Origin: Pseudoxanthomonas wuyuanensis
Lineage (GTDB): Bacteria > Pseudomonadota > Gammaproteobacteria > Xanthomonadales > Xanthomonadaceae
Assembly: GCF_900215535.1 (NCBI RefSeq)
Contig: NZ_OCND01000008.1
Span: forward strand, 62,001-126,000
DNA length: 64,000 bases
Direction of reading: 5' to 3'
Shown: positions 12,150 to 21,333 of the stretch, in pieces
Layout of the letters: every line of letters starts with the position of its first letter
How positions within the stretch are numbered: the stretch's first letter is position 1
The notes under the pieces: model-generated
The model's input: only the letters and a program-made list of their open reading frames with translations
Told to the model about the DNA's origin: nothing
The model's database searches: none
Position numbers and translations under genes: made by a program

Positions 12150-12180
12150 CGACATGGAAGCGCTATATGCCCCCACAAAC

Positions 12181-12209
12181 GACACCGGCCCGCAATGCGG
12201 GCCGGTGTC
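12181..12209 (-). terminator. Terminator of the aceF-lpdA operon
   Basis: A 13-bp perfect stem (12181-12193 with 12197-12209, loop AAT) stands about 30 bp beyond the lpdA stop. On the minus strand it is followed by GTTTGTGG. The stem is strong but the U-tract is short. Confidence 0.7.
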
Positions 12210-12240
12210 ATAACAGCACCTGCAGCGCTACGCTGCAGAC

Positions 12241-14058
12241 TTATTTCTTCTTCGGGATATACAGATCGGTGATGGTGCCGTCGTAGACTTCGGCGGCCAT
12301 GCCGACCGATTCGCTGAGGGTGGGATGCGGGTGGATGGTGTGGCCGATGTCCTCGGCTTCGGCGCCCATTTCGATGGCCAGCGCGATCTCGCTGATCAGA
12401 TCGCCGGCGTGCACGCCGACGATGGCGCCGCCGATGATGCGGTGGCTGGCTTCGTCGAAGATCAGCTTGGTGAAGCCTTCGCCGCGGCCGATGCCGACCG
12501 CGCGCGCCGAAGCCACCCATGGGAACTTGCCGACGCCCACCTTCAGGCCCTTGGCCTTGGCTTCGTTCTCGGTCACCCCGACCCAGGCGATTTCCGGATC
12601 GGTATAGGCCACCGACGGGATCACCCGCGCCACCCATTCCTTCTTTTCCCCGGCCGCCACTTCCGCCGCCAGTTTGCCCTCGTGGGTGGCCTTGTGCGCC
12701 AGCATCGGCTGGCCGACCAGATCGCCGATGGCGAAGATGTGCGGCACGTTGGTGCGCATCTGCAGATCCACCGGGATGAAACCGCGGTCGGTCACCTGCA
12801 CGCCGGCCTTGTCGGCGTCCAGCTTGCCGCCATTGGGAGAGCGCCCGACCGCGACCAGCACGCGATCCCAGGTACCCGATTCCAGTTCCGGCTTCTGACC
12901 TTCGGTCGCGCTTTCGAACGACACCGCGATGCCCTTCTTCGATGCCTCCACCTTGGCCGCCTTGGTCTTCAGGTGCACGGCCACGCCCTGCTTCTTCAGC
13001 CGGTCGGCCAGCGGTTTGACCAGGTCCTTGTCGGCGCCCGGCATCAGCTGATCCATGAATTCGACCACGGTCACTTCGCTGCCCAGCGCGCGGTACACGG
13101 TGGCCATTTCCAGGCCGATGATGCCGCCGCCGACCACCAGCAGCTTCTTGGGTACGTCCTGCAGTTGCAGCGCGTCGGTCGAATCCATCACCCGCGGATC
13201 GTCCCACGGGAAATTCGGCAGTTTCACCGCCTGGCTGCCGGCGGCGATGATGCATTGCTCGAAACGCAGCAGCTGGGTCTTGCCGTCGGCACCGGCGATT
13301 TCCAGCTCATTGGGCGAAACGAACTTGCCCACGCCCTGCACGGTGCGCACCTTGCGCTGCTTGGCCATGCCGGCCAGGCCCTTGGTGAACTGGCCAACCA
13401 CCTTGTTCTGCTTGAAATCGCGCAGCTTGTCCAGATCGATCTTCGGCTTGCCGAAGTCCACGCCGATGTCGGCCGAATGCGATGCTTCTTCGATCAACGC
13501 CGCCGCATGCAGCAGCGCCTTGGACGGAATGCAGCCGACGTTGAGGCAGACCCCGCCCAGCGTGTCGTAACGTTCCACCAGCACCGTGTCCAGGCCCAGA
13601 TCGGCGGCGCGGAACGCGGCGGTATAGCCGCCGGGACCGGAACCCAGCACGACAATGCGGCATTCGATATCCGCGGTTTTCCCGGTGCCCAACGCCGGCT
13701 TCGGCGCCGAGGTGGGCGGTGCGGCAGGCGCGGCCGGGGAAGGCGTCACCGGCGCCGGCTTGGCCGCTTCGGCCGCGGCCGGCGCGGGAGCGGCCGGTGC
13801 CGCCGGCGCAGCGCCAGCGCCCTCGCTTTCCAGCACCGCCACCACGCTGCCCTCGGACAGTGTGTCGCCCAGCTTGACCTTCAGCTCCTTGACCACGCCC
13901 GCGACAGACGAAGGCACTTCCAGCGTGGCCTTGTCCGATTCCAGCGTCACCAGGCCCTGATCCTTCTGCACCGTGTCGCCGACGGCGACCAGGATTTCGA
14001 TGACGGGCACATCGGTGTAATCGCCGATGTCGGGGACTTTGACTTCTATCACTGCCAT
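12241..14058 (-). CDS. lpdA: Dihydrolipoyl dehydrogenase (E3) with N-terminal lipoyl domain
   Basis: The 605-residue protein is a fusion. Residues 1-80 form a lipoyl domain with the lipoylation site [10 protein letters not shown] (K43), followed by an Ala/Pro-rich hinge (about 82-125) and a full E3 flavoprotein from about 130. The E3 part shows GSGPGGY for FAD, the redox disulfide in GGVCLNVGCIPSK, and the catalytic HPHPTLSE near the C terminus. It reoxidises dihydrolipoamide with NAD in the pyruvate dehydrogenase complex. It lies 19 bp after a small secreted-protein gene and downstream of aceF. Its lipoyl domain is almost identical to that of AceF. Confidence 0.96.
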   Translation of the reverse strand: MAVIEVKVPDIGDYTDVPVIEILVAVGDTVQKDQGLVTLESDKATLEVPSSVAGVVKELKVKLGDTLSEGSVVAVLESEGAGAAPAAPAAPAPAAAEAAKPAPVTPSPAAPAAPPTSAPKPALGTGKTADIECRIVVLGSGPGGYTAAFRAADLGLDTVLVERYDTLGGVCLNVGCIPSKALLHAAALIEEASHSADIGVDFGKPKIDLDKLRDFKQNKVVGQFTKGLAGMAKQRKVRTVQGVGKFVSPNELEIAGADGKTQLLRFEQCIIAAGSQAVKLPNFPWDDPRVMDSTDALQLQDVPKKLLVVGGGIIGLEMATVYRALGSEVTVVEFMDQLMPGADKDLVKPLADRLKKQGVAVHLKTKAAKVEASKKGIAVSFESATEGQKPELESGTWDRVLVAVGRSPNGGKLDADKAGVQVTDRGFIPVDLQMRTNVPHIFAIGDLVGQPMLAHKATHEGKLAAEVAAGEKKEWVARVIPSVAYTDPEIAWVGVTENEAKAKGLKVGVGKFPWVASARAVGIGRGEGFTKLIFDEASHRIIGGAIVGVHAGDLISEIALAIEMGAEAEDIGHTIHPHPTLSESVGMAAEVYDGTITDLYIPKKK

Positions 14059-14077
14059 TCGATTCTCCTGATGCCGC

Positions 14078-14734
14078 TCAGCCGTTGCTGTCGGCGAGCG
14101 ATTGCTGCAAATTTTCCAGCGACGCTTCCAGCTTGAGCCAGCGCCGCTCGCGCTTGCTTTGCTTGTCCGTCGTGGCCTCGATCATCAGCGCGGCCTGCTC
14201 CAGCATGCGCTCGGTCGGCCCGCAGCCGGGGATGGCGCCGCTGAAGCGCTCGCCGTCGACGACGAACGAAAGCACATTGCCTTCCTGCACGCCGGCCGCC
14301 AATTCCGCCGGCACCGCCTGCTCCAGCGATTGCCGCCACAGCGCGACCAGCCGCTGGGCCAGTTCCGCCGGGATAGGCGCTTCGTGCTGCCGTGCGGGTT
14401 GTTCGACCCGCAGCTGGACGCCGCCGCGACTGCCGCTGTTGCTCCAGTTGTAGACGCGTTCTTCGGCCTGGCTGTGACGCAGCATCCATTGCGCGCCGGC
14501 TACGCCAGGGGTCAGCGAGAGGCCGGTTTCCTTGCCGCGGCTGGGCAGCCAGACCAGCGACAGCGCCGGTTGCGCCTGCTCGTGAAACAGCTGCTCGACC
14601 GCATTGCCGTAGTTGTCGGTGGCCGGCGGCCAGCCCCGGCCCAGATCGACCTGGCACTGGCGCGCCTGCGCGCCGGATGAGATCAGTACCGCTGCCGCCA
14701 GCAGCGTGGTCGCAGCGGCAACGCGGCGCCTCAC
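14078..14734 (-). CDS. Secreted protein of unknown function between aceF and lpdA
   Basis: I place the start at GTG 14734, which overlaps the aceF stop (GTGA), giving 218 residues. Residues 1-24 look like a signal peptide ([18 protein letters not shown], then AQA). The mature part has cysteines near the start ([10 protein letters not shown]) and at [13 protein letters not shown], and a charged, probably helical C terminus rich in K, R, E and Q. No family is recognised. It sits inside the pyruvate dehydrogenase operon, overlapping aceF and 19 bp before lpdA, although an exported protein has no evident role in that complex. Confidence 0.7.
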   Translation of the reverse strand: MRRRVAAATTLLAAAVLISSGAQARQCQVDLGRGWPPATDNYGNAVEQLFHEQAQPALSLVWLPSRGKETGLSLTPGVAGAQWMLRHSQAEERVYNWSNSGSRGGVQLRVEQPARQHEAPIPAELAQRLVALWRQSLEQAVPAELAAGVQEGNVLSFVVDGERFSGAIPGCGPTERMLEQAALMIEATTDKQSKRERRWLKLEASLENLQQSLADSNG

Positions 14735-16161
14735 AGCAGCACGCGGCGCATATCGGCCAGCACCTGGCCCAGATAAGCGGTGAAACGGGCGGCCGAGGCG
14801 CCATCGATGACGCGGTGGTCGTAGCTCAGCGACAGCGGCAGCAACAGGCGCGGGGCGAACTGCTTGCCGTCCCAGACCGGCTGGATCGACGATTTGGACA
14901 CGCCCAGGATGGCCACTTCCGGCGCATTGACGATGGGGGTGAACGCGGTGCCGCCGATGCCGCCCAGCGAGGAAATCGAGAAGCAGCCGCCGGACATTTC
15001 CGCCGGCCCCAGCTTGCCGTCGCGGGCTTTCTTGGCCAGTTCGCCGGTTTCCTGCGCCAGTTCGATCACGCCCTTCCTGTCGACATCGCGGATCACCGGC
15101 ACTACCAGTCCGTTGGGCGTATCGGCGGCAAAGCCGATGTGGAAGTACTTCTTCAGCGTCAGGTTCTCGCCGCCGGCGTCCAGCGAGGCGTTGAAGTCGG
15201 GGAATTTCTTCAGTGCCGCCACGCTGGCCTTGAGCAGGAACGCGAGCATGGTCAGCTTGATGCCGGCCTTCTCGTTTTCCTTGTTGAGCTGCACGCGCAA
15301 GGCTTCCAGATCGGTGATGTCGGCATTGTCGTGCTGGGTGACGTGCGGAATCATCGCCCAGTTGCGCGCCAGGTTGGCGCCGGAGATCTTCTTGATGCGC
15401 GGCAGCGGCTTGACTTCGATCTCGCCGAACTTGGCGAAGTCGACCTTCGGCCACGGCAACAGATTGAGACCTCCGCCCGCGGCAACGGCAGCGGGCGAAG
15501 CTGCTGCCGCCGCACCGCCGGCCAACGCGGCCTTGACGTAGCGCTGCACGTCTTCCTTGCTGATGCGGCCGGCGCGTTCGCTGCCCTTGACCTGGTTCAG
15601 GTCCACGCCCAGCTCGCGCGCGAACAACCGCACCGCCGGGCTGGCGTGCGGCACCTTGTCCGGCATCACGCGCTCGGCGTTGAATTCGACCGGCGGGCTG
15701 TGCGGCGGCGAGGCTTCCGGATCGATGCCGGGCTTGCTGTCCAGCACCCGCGAGGCGGCCGGCTGCGCCTGCTCGATTTCGCGCTGGGCGATCTTGTCGG
15801 GCTGTTCGGCGACGGCCACCGGCTCGACTCCCCGGTCGGGCTCGACCGCGGGGGCCGCCGGTTCGGGCTTCGGTGCGGCTGGCGCCGCCGGCGCGGCGGC
15901 GGGCTTGGCTTCGGCGGCTTCGCCGGTCTCGATCAGCGCAACCACCGCGCCTTCGGAAAGTTCATCGCCCAGCTTGACCTTCAGTTCCTTGACGACGCCG
16001 GCGAACGGCGCCGGCACTTCCAGCGTGGCCTTGTCCGATTCCAGCGTAATCAGGCCCTGGTCCTTGCTGACGGTATCGCCGACGGCGACCAGCACTTCGA
16101 TGACGGGTACGTCGCTGTAGTCACCGATGTCGGGAACACGCGCTTCCTTGATTTCGGCCAT
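14731..16161 (-). CDS. aceF: Dihydrolipoyllysine acetyltransferase (E2) of pyruvate dehydrogenase
   Basis: The 476-residue protein has one lipoyl domain (1-80, [10 protein letters not shown] with K44), an Ala/Pro hinge, a peripheral-subunit-binding domain (about 158-210, containing [15 protein letters not shown]) and a catalytic domain ending with the acetyltransferase motif DHRVIDG near residue 449. E. coli AceF has three lipoyl domains; this one has a single domain, with another on E3. It transfers acetyl groups to CoA in the cytosol. The E1 gene aceE is not adjacent in this window. Confidence 0.97.
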   Translation of the reverse strand: MAEIKEARVPDIGDYSDVPVIEVLVAVGDTVSKDQGLITLESDKATLEVPAPFAGVVKELKVKLGDELSEGAVVALIETGEAAEAKPAAAPAAPAAPKPEPAAPAVEPDRGVEPVAVAEQPDKIAQREIEQAQPAASRVLDSKPGIDPEASPPHSPPVEFNAERVMPDKVPHASPAVRLFARELGVDLNQVKGSERAGRISKEDVQRYVKAALAGGAAAAASPAAVAAGGGLNLLPWPKVDFAKFGEIEVKPLPRIKKISGANLARNWAMIPHVTQHDNADITDLEALRVQLNKENEKAGIKLTMLAFLLKASVAALKKFPDFNASLDAGGENLTLKKYFHIGFAADTPNGLVVPVIRDVDRKGVIELAQETGELAKKARDGKLGPAEMSGGCFSISSLGGIGGTAFTPIVNAPEVAILGVSKSSIQPVWDGKQFAPRLLLPLSLSYDHRVIDGASAARFTAYLGQVLADMRRVLL

Positions 16162-16200
16162 TCGGAACTCCAGCGATTCGATTCGATAAGGGGAACCCCT

Positions 16201-16229
16201 ATTGTGGCCATACGCGCGCTATGCGCCAA
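16201..16229 (-). promoter_or_regulatory. Possible promoter of the aceF operon
   Basis: On the minus strand TTGGCG (16224-16229) is followed after 17 bp by CACAAT (16201-16206), about 40 bp upstream of the aceF start. Each box matches the sigma-70 consensus at four of six positions. This is a pattern match only. Confidence 0.3.
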
Positions 16230-16374
16230 CCTCTGGCGGCAATTATTTTTGTCCTGGCGCGGGACATCGCTCGCTGAAAACGACAACGCCCGCAACCTTG
16301 ACGGCCACGGGCGAGCGGAGAACGGCCAGATCCAGCGATGCTATCGGGCACTGGTATCGTTTTGGTCCGGCGCC

Positions 16375-17136
16375 CTAGTCCTGCGCGTCTTGGTCGTCCG
16401 GCTTGTTCTCCAGCAGGTTCAGCGCGCCGCCGTTGGGCAGACGATACGCCAGCGCATTGTCCAGGCGATCAAGCCCCGACAACGCTTCGCACAGGCGCTC
16501 GGCGCGCTTTTCCAGCGCCTTGGCGCGCGGTTCGACCCGCGCCTCGATTTCCTTGTCCAGGTTTTCCATCTTCTTGAGCCGCTCGGCGTCGCCGCTGAAA
16601 GCGGCACTGATCGCGCCGCCGACGATGTCGCCGATCAGCAGCGGCACGACTTCGGCCACCGCCTCACCGATGCCGTCGCCCAGATCCTTGCTGCTGAAAC
16701 GATTGGCGCGAATCGAGCTGGCCAGCCGCGCATCCACCGTCTTGCGGGCCTTGTCCAGCGAAGCGCGGGTGCGGTCCGGGTGGCTGCTGAACCCTGCCGC
16801 GACTTCGCCCAGTGCCGTGAAAGCGATGTCGGCGGCATCGCGGCCGATTTCCTGCGCCAGCGGCATGGCCGCGCGCGCGCCGCGCTCGAACTCGGCGATA
16901 CGCCGCTGGTCGGCGGCGTCCAGTTGCACCCAGCGGTCGTCGACGAACAGCCTGCCCTGTCGCAGCACCACCCACTTCGGCTGGCCGCCGTCGCGGGTGA
17001 AGATGACGCTCTTGTCGTTGATGGTGAGATCGTAGTCGCTTTCGATGTCGCAGCTGATATTGCGCGCCTGCGCGGTCGCCGCCAGCAGCAGCGGAACGGC
17101 GGCAACGGCGGCGCGGCGGAAAAGGCGATGGCGCAT
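16375..17136 (-). CDS. DUF2884 (YggN-like) periplasmic protein
   Basis: The 253-residue protein has a signal peptide (RRAAVAAVPLLLAATAQA), then a domain beginning NISCDIESDYDLTIND that matches the DUF2884/YggN family. A long helical C-terminal half with heptad-like charged residues (about 180-240) suggests a coiled coil. Function is unknown for the family. The start ATG at 17136 has GGGAG 9 nt upstream. It is probably its own unit, since the gap to aceF is about 210 bp. Confidence 0.8.
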   Translation of the reverse strand: MRHRLFRRAAVAAVPLLLAATAQARNISCDIESDYDLTINDKSVIFTRDGGQPKWVVLRQGRLFVDDRWVQLDAADQRRIAEFERGARAAMPLAQEIGRDAADIAFTALGEVAAGFSSHPDRTRASLDKARKTVDARLASSIRANRFSSKDLGDGIGEAVAEVVPLLIGDIVGGAISAAFSGDAERLKKMENLDKEIEARVEPRAKALEKRAERLCEALSGLDRLDNALAYRLPNGGALNLLENKPDDQDAQD

Positions 17137-17351
17137 GACCCGGCTCCCGGTACAAGGACGGACGCCAGCATGCCATCTTCCCGCTGCCGACGTGCCGTGC
17201 CGAAGGAGGGCATGACTTCCGTCCCAGGATCGGTTGCTTGGGTAGACCATCGAGCCGGCTCCGACCGGCAGATGGTGCGGGAGCGGCCGACCCGCCGCTC
17301 CCGCCGAAAAAGCCACTGGTTGCGGACCGGTTCGCCGACACCCGCAAGCAA

Positions 17352-17864
17352 TCAATAGTCGGCAAGCACCCGCCAGTGTTGCCACAGCCGCTCCAGGCTG
17401 AAGCCGGCATTGGCCGGACTGGTGGATGGCAGCGCAAACACGTCGATGCCTGCCAGCGCGTCCGCCGGCAACTGCGGTTGCAGGTGCCTGGCGAATGCCT
17501 GTGCGGCCTTGCCGCCGTTCAGTGCGATGGCGCGCAGCCGCGGCAATGCCGGCAGGCGTGCGCCGATCGGATTGATCACTTCGCTGCCGCGGACGATGGC
17601 CGAGTCCAGGCTGCCGGCGCGCCGGCACTGGCCAATCACGTCCCACAGTCCGAACCCGGCCGCCTGCAGCGCCGCCAACCGTTGCGGATAGGCCAGCGCC
17701 GGATCGAAGCGGCAGATCTGCGCCAGCAACGGCCAGAACCGGTTGCGCGGATGCGCGTAGTACTGCTGCACCGACAACGATGCGTCGCCGGGCATCGAGC
17801 CCAGGACAAGGACGCGGCAATCGGCCGCGATATGCGGCGGCAATCCCAACAGCAAGTTGCTCAT
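17352..17864 (-). CDS. Hypoxanthine/deoxyinosine DNA glycosylase, UDG family 6
   Basis: The 170-residue protein has the UDG-fold motifs LVLGSMPG (about 20-27), AHPRNRFWPLL (37-47) and a late LPSTSPAN, which together mark hypoxanthine-DNA glycosylases. They remove deaminated adenine (hypoxanthine) and sometimes uracil from DNA. I use MSNLLLGLPPH as start (17864); the frame extends upstream without conserved sequence. It begins 4 bp after the stop of the DMT transporter, so the two are probably cotranscribed. Confidence 0.85.
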   Translation of the reverse strand: MSNLLLGLPPHIAADCRVLVLGSMPGDASLSVQQYYAHPRNRFWPLLAQICRFDPALAYPQRLAALQAAGFGLWDVIGQCRRAGSLDSAIVRGSEVINPIGARLPALPRLRAIALNGGKAAQAFARHLQPQLPADALAGIDVFALPSTSPANAGFSLERLWQHWRVLADY

Positions 17865-17868
17865 CGCA

Positions 17869-18324
17869 TCAACCGGCCGCCGCCTGCCATGGCCGGACCA
17901 CCAGCAGCGCACCGGCCGCCACCAGCACCGTCCCGATCACCCGCATCGCGTCCACCGGTTGCCGTGCGTGCAGCACGCCGTAGTGATCCAGCAGCAGCGA
18001 ACCCAGCAGCTGGCCGAACACGATCAGGCAGATCAGCGAAGCGGCGCCGGTGCGGGGAATCAGCAACGTCGCCGCGGCCACATAGACCGCGCCGATGGCG
18101 CCGCCGGTCCATGCCCACCACGGCACTTTCGCCAACGCTTCGAACTGGAAACCCGGCCGCGACAACAGCCACCACGCCAGCAGCACCAGCGTGCCGATCG
18201 AAAACGACGCCAGTGCGGCGAACACCGCGCCGAAGGTCTGCTTACCCAGCGATGCGTTGATCAGCGCCTGCAACGGCAGCAACGCGCCGATGAAGACCGC
18301 CAGGCCGAAGCTTGCCAGTTTCAT
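17869..18324 (-). CDS. YdcZ-type (DUF606) DMT-superfamily membrane protein
   Basis: The 151-residue protein has five predicted membrane helices and the conserved ALINASLGKQTFG and VFGQLLGSLLLDHYG of the YdcZ/DUF606 family. These are half-size relatives of drug/metabolite transporters; substrates are mostly unknown. The start MKLASFGLAVF at 18324 is followed by the glycosylase gene only 4 bp after the stop. Confidence 0.85.
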   Translation of the reverse strand: MKLASFGLAVFIGALLPLQALINASLGKQTFGAVFAALASFSIGTLVLLAWWLLSRPGFQFEALAKVPWWAWTGGAIGAVYVAAATLLIPRTGAASLICLIVFGQLLGSLLLDHYGVLHARQPVDAMRVIGTVLVAAGALLVVRPWQAAAG

Positions 18325-18446
18325 GTCTGTGCCCTTGTGCGAACCAGTCCGCACAATACCCAATGGCAGCCGCGGCCGCGAATGCATCCGATGCTCTCTG
18401 TGCGGTGCGCGCCCAAGGGGCTGTTTCCATTTCCCGAGTAGGCCGC

Positions 18447-18570
18447 GTTGGGTCTGGTAAGCCGTCAGTGGGCGTTGCGCGGCGCAGCGCCTGACTGGCC
18501 GTCAGAGCCTGCCCCTGCGAAGGCAGGGGTCAAGCCGCGCGGCGGCCGCTGGCGGCTTACCAGACCCAAC
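18447..18570. repeat. 18-bp perfect inverted repeat with internal hairpin
   Basis: GTTGGGTCTGGTAAGCCG (18447-18464) recurs as its exact complement at 18553-18570, enclosing about 88 bp. Inside lies another short hairpin of GCCTGCCCCTGCGAAGGC type, a sequence also found in the repeat at 33.2 kb. No gene overlaps it convincingly. Confidence 0.75.
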
Positions 18571-18578
18571 CCGAAGGG

Positions 18579-18673
18579 CCGGATTTGCGCGCGCCCGGGA
18601 CGGTGTCATCGCTCGGGCGTGGACCAACGTCCACTTCCTCGCTCTTCCTTGCCCCGAACGCGCGCAAATCCGG
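18579..18673. repeat. 15-bp perfect inverted repeat adjoining the previous one
   Basis: CCGGATTTGCGCGCG (18579-18593) has its exact complement at 18659-18673, with a spacer of 65 bp. It starts 9 bp after the end of the preceding inverted repeat, giving two large hairpins in tandem. The region between the DMT transporter start and otsB (18325-18766) holds nothing else that I can identify. Confidence 0.7.
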
Positions 18674-18766
18674 CGCGACCTGCTCGGGAAACGGCAACAG
18701 CCCCTAGCATGACGGATGTGATGATGTCTGCACGAACCGTCCGGCCGATTGGGGCACAATACCGCG

Positions 18767-19552
18767 ATGGCAGCCGGAACCCCCCTGTACCGTCCGCCGC
18801 CCCCACTGCTGGACGATGCCTGCGCATTGTTCCTCGACGTGGACGGCACTCTGCTCGAATTCGCGTCCCAGCCGGACCGCGTCCGCCTGCCGCCGCAGGC
18901 GCTTGCGGTCATCGAGACGCTGAGCGATCGCCTGCAAGGCGCGTTGGCGCTGGTCAGCGGCCGTCCGCTGCACGAGCTGGACCGGTTGTTCTGGCCGTTG
19001 CAGCTGCCCGCAGCCGGCCTGCACGGCCATCAGTTCCGCGGTAGCGAAACTTCTCCCGGCAGTACGGTCCCCGAAGCCCTGTCGCATTTCAAACGCGAGG
19101 CGTTGGCGCTGGCGCGGCGCCACCAGGGTGTGATGGTCGAGGACAAGGGCAGCCACCTGGCCCTGCACTGGCGCGGCGCGCCGCATGCCGCCGAACAGGT
19201 GCGCGCGCTAGCCGCTGCCCGCATCGGCGACATCGCCGGTTATCGCCTGCAACCCGGCGACCATGTCGTCGAACTGGTCCCGGCCGACGTCGACAAGGGA
19301 GGCGCGGTGCGGACACTGATGCGGGAACGGCCGTTTCTCGGCCGCACGCCGGTGTTCGTGGGCGACGACCTCACCGACGAGTACGGATTCGCCGCGGTCA
19401 ATGCCAACGGCGGGTGGAGCGTGCTGGTCGGCCGGCGCGACGACAGCCACGCCAACTACGGCCTGGCCGACCCCGGCGCCGTTCACGCATGGCTACGCGC
19501 GAATGCGGAAAATCCGGCGTCGGCCTTCAGTCCCCCAACGGAGCAGACCTGA
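18767..19552 (+). CDS. otsB: Trehalose-6-phosphate phosphatase
   Basis: The 261-residue HAD-superfamily protein has LFLDVDGTLLEF with nucleophile and acid/base D24 and D26, and the late Mg-binding motif GDDLTDEYGF. It dephosphorylates trehalose-6-phosphate to trehalose. I use the ATG at 18767; a TTG six codons upstream is in frame but less likely. Its stop overlaps the next start by one base, and the operon otsB-GH15-otsA is translationally coupled. Trehalose is an osmotic and desiccation protectant. Confidence 0.95.
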   Translation: MAAGTPLYRPPPPLLDDACALFLDVDGTLLEFASQPDRVRLPPQALAVIETLSDRLQGALALVSGRPLHELDRLFWPLQLPAAGLHGHQFRGSETSPGSTVPEALSHFKREALALARRHQGVMVEDKGSHLALHWRGAPHAAEQVRALAAARIGDIAGYRLQPGDHVVELVPADVDKGGAVRTLMRERPFLGRTPVFVGDDLTDEYGFAAVNANGGWSVLVGRRDDSHANYGLADPGAVHAWLRANAENPASAFSPPTEQT

Positions 19553-21333
19553 TGATCGAATCCAGCCTTGACCTCGGCGTCATCGGCAACGGCAGCTTCG
19601 GCGCCCTGGTCGATACCTGCGGAAAAGTGGTCTGGAGCTGCCTGCCCGCGTTCGATGGCGACCCGGCATTCTGCAGCCTGCTGTCGCCGCGCGATCACGA
19701 CGGCGGCGATTTCGCCATCGAACTGGAAGACTTCGCCGGAAGCGAACAGAACTATCTCAACAACACCGCCATCCTACGCACCGTGTTGCGCGACCGCCAC
19801 GGCGGTGCGGTGGAAATCATCGATTTCGCCCCGCGCTGGCGCCAGCACGACCGTTTCTACCGCCCGGTCATGCTGATCCGGCAGGTGAGCCCGCTGGCCG
19901 GCAGCCCGCGCATCCGCGTACGCGCGCGTCCGCTGGCCGACTGGGGCGCACGACTGCCGGAAACCACCTGGGGCAGCAACCATATCCGCTGGCTGCTGCC
20001 GGACTTCACCCTGCGCCTGACCAGCGATGTGCCGGTGCGCTTCATTCGCGACGAATCCCCGTTCGTACTGACCCATCCGGTGCACCTGGTGCTGGGCGCG
20101 GACGAATCGCTGACCCGCGGCGTGGCCGGCTTCGTGCGCGAGGCGCAGGAACGCACCGCCGCCTACTGGCGCGAATGGGTACGCTACCTGTCGGTGCCGC
20201 TGGACTGGCAGGAAGCGGTCATCCGCAGCGCGATAACGCTCAAGCTGTGCCAGTACGAGGACAGTGGGGCGATCATCGCGGCAATGACCACCTCGATTCC
20301 GGAAGCGCCGAATACGCCGCGCAACTGGGACTACCGCTATTGCTGGCTGCGCGATGCCGCGTTCGTGGTACGGGCCTTGAACCGGCTGGGGGCGACCCGC
20401 AGCATGGAAGAGTTCCTGCGCTACATCTTCAACATCGCCACCAGCGACGGTTCGCTGCAGCCGCTGTACGGCATCGATTTTTCCGAACAGCTGCATGAGC
20501 ACGAAGTCCAAAGCCTGGCCGGCTACCGCGGCATGGGGCCGGTGCGGCGCGGCAACCTGGCCTGGGTGCAGAAGCAGCACGACGTCTATGGCAGCGTGGT
20601 GCTGGCCTCGACCCAGCTGTTCTTCGATCAGCGCCTGGCCGATCCGGGCGATGCCAATGCCTTCCACCGGCTGGAACCGTTGGGTGAGCACGCCTACGCG
20701 CTGCACGATCAGCCCGACTCCGGGCTGTGGGAATTCCGCGGCCGCGCCGAGGTGCATACCTATACCAGCGTGATGTGCTGGGCCGCCTGCGACCGCCTGG
20801 CCAAGATCGCCGCGCGGCTGCAACTGGGCGATCGCGCCGCGCACTGGCGCCAGCGCGCCGACCGCATCCGCGAACGGGTCATCGCCGAGTCCTGGAGCGA
20901 GAAGCACGGCCATTTCACCGACACTTTCGCCGGCGAGCGGCTGGATGCGTCGCTGCTGCTGCTGGCCGACCTGGGTTTTATCGCACCGGAAGACCCGCGC
21001 TTCATCGCCACCGTCGAAGCCATCGGCCGCGTGCTCAAGCGCGGCGACGCGCTGTTCCGCTATATCGCCCCGGACGATTTCGGCGCGCCGGAAACCAGCT
21101 TCACGCTGTGCACGTTCTGGTATATCGACGCGCTGGCGGCGATAGGCCGCAAGGACGAGGCGCGCGAGTTGTTCGAGCGCATCCTCAAGCGCCGCAATCA
21201 CCTGGGCCTGCTGTCGGAAGATCTGGATTTCGACGATGGCGAAGCCTGGGGCAATTTTCCGCAGACCTATTCGCATGTGGGTTTGATCATCGCCGCGATG
21301 CGGCTGTCGCGCTCCTGGCAGGAGGCCTCATGA
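19552..21333 (+). CDS. Glycoside hydrolase family 15 protein
   Basis: The 593-residue protein has the small N-terminal beta domain of bacterial GH15 enzymes (start MIESSLDLGVIGNG) and an (alpha/alpha)6 catalytic barrel with the signature RNWDYRYCWLRDAAF near 255-270. Members are glucoamylases, glucodextranases or, in actinobacteria, trehalases. There is no signal peptide, so it is cytoplasmic. The ATG overlaps the otsB stop (TGATG) and its own stop overlaps the otsA start (ATGA), so all three are made together. Context suggests a substrate in trehalose or glucan turnover. Confidence 0.92.
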   Translation: MIESSLDLGVIGNGSFGALVDTCGKVVWSCLPAFDGDPAFCSLLSPRDHDGGDFAIELEDFAGSEQNYLNNTAILRTVLRDRHGGAVEIIDFAPRWRQHDRFYRPVMLIRQVSPLAGSPRIRVRARPLADWGARLPETTWGSNHIRWLLPDFTLRLTSDVPVRFIRDESPFVLTHPVHLVLGADESLTRGVAGFVREAQERTAAYWREWVRYLSVPLDWQEAVIRSAITLKLCQYEDSGAIIAAMTTSIPEAPNTPRNWDYRYCWLRDAAFVVRALNRLGATRSMEEFLRYIFNIATSDGSLQPLYGIDFSEQLHEHEVQSLAGYRGMGPVRRGNLAWVQKQHDVYGSVVLASTQLFFDQRLADPGDANAFHRLEPLGEHAYALHDQPDSGLWEFRGRAEVHTYTSVMCWAACDRLAKIAARLQLGDRAAHWRQRADRIRERVIAESWSEKHGHFTDTFAGERLDASLLLLADLGFIAPEDPRFIATVEAIGRVLKRGDALFRYIAPDDFGAPETSFTLCTFWYIDALAAIGRKDEARELFERILKRRNHLGLLSEDLDFDDGEAWGNFPQTYSHVGLIIAAMRLSRSWQEAS

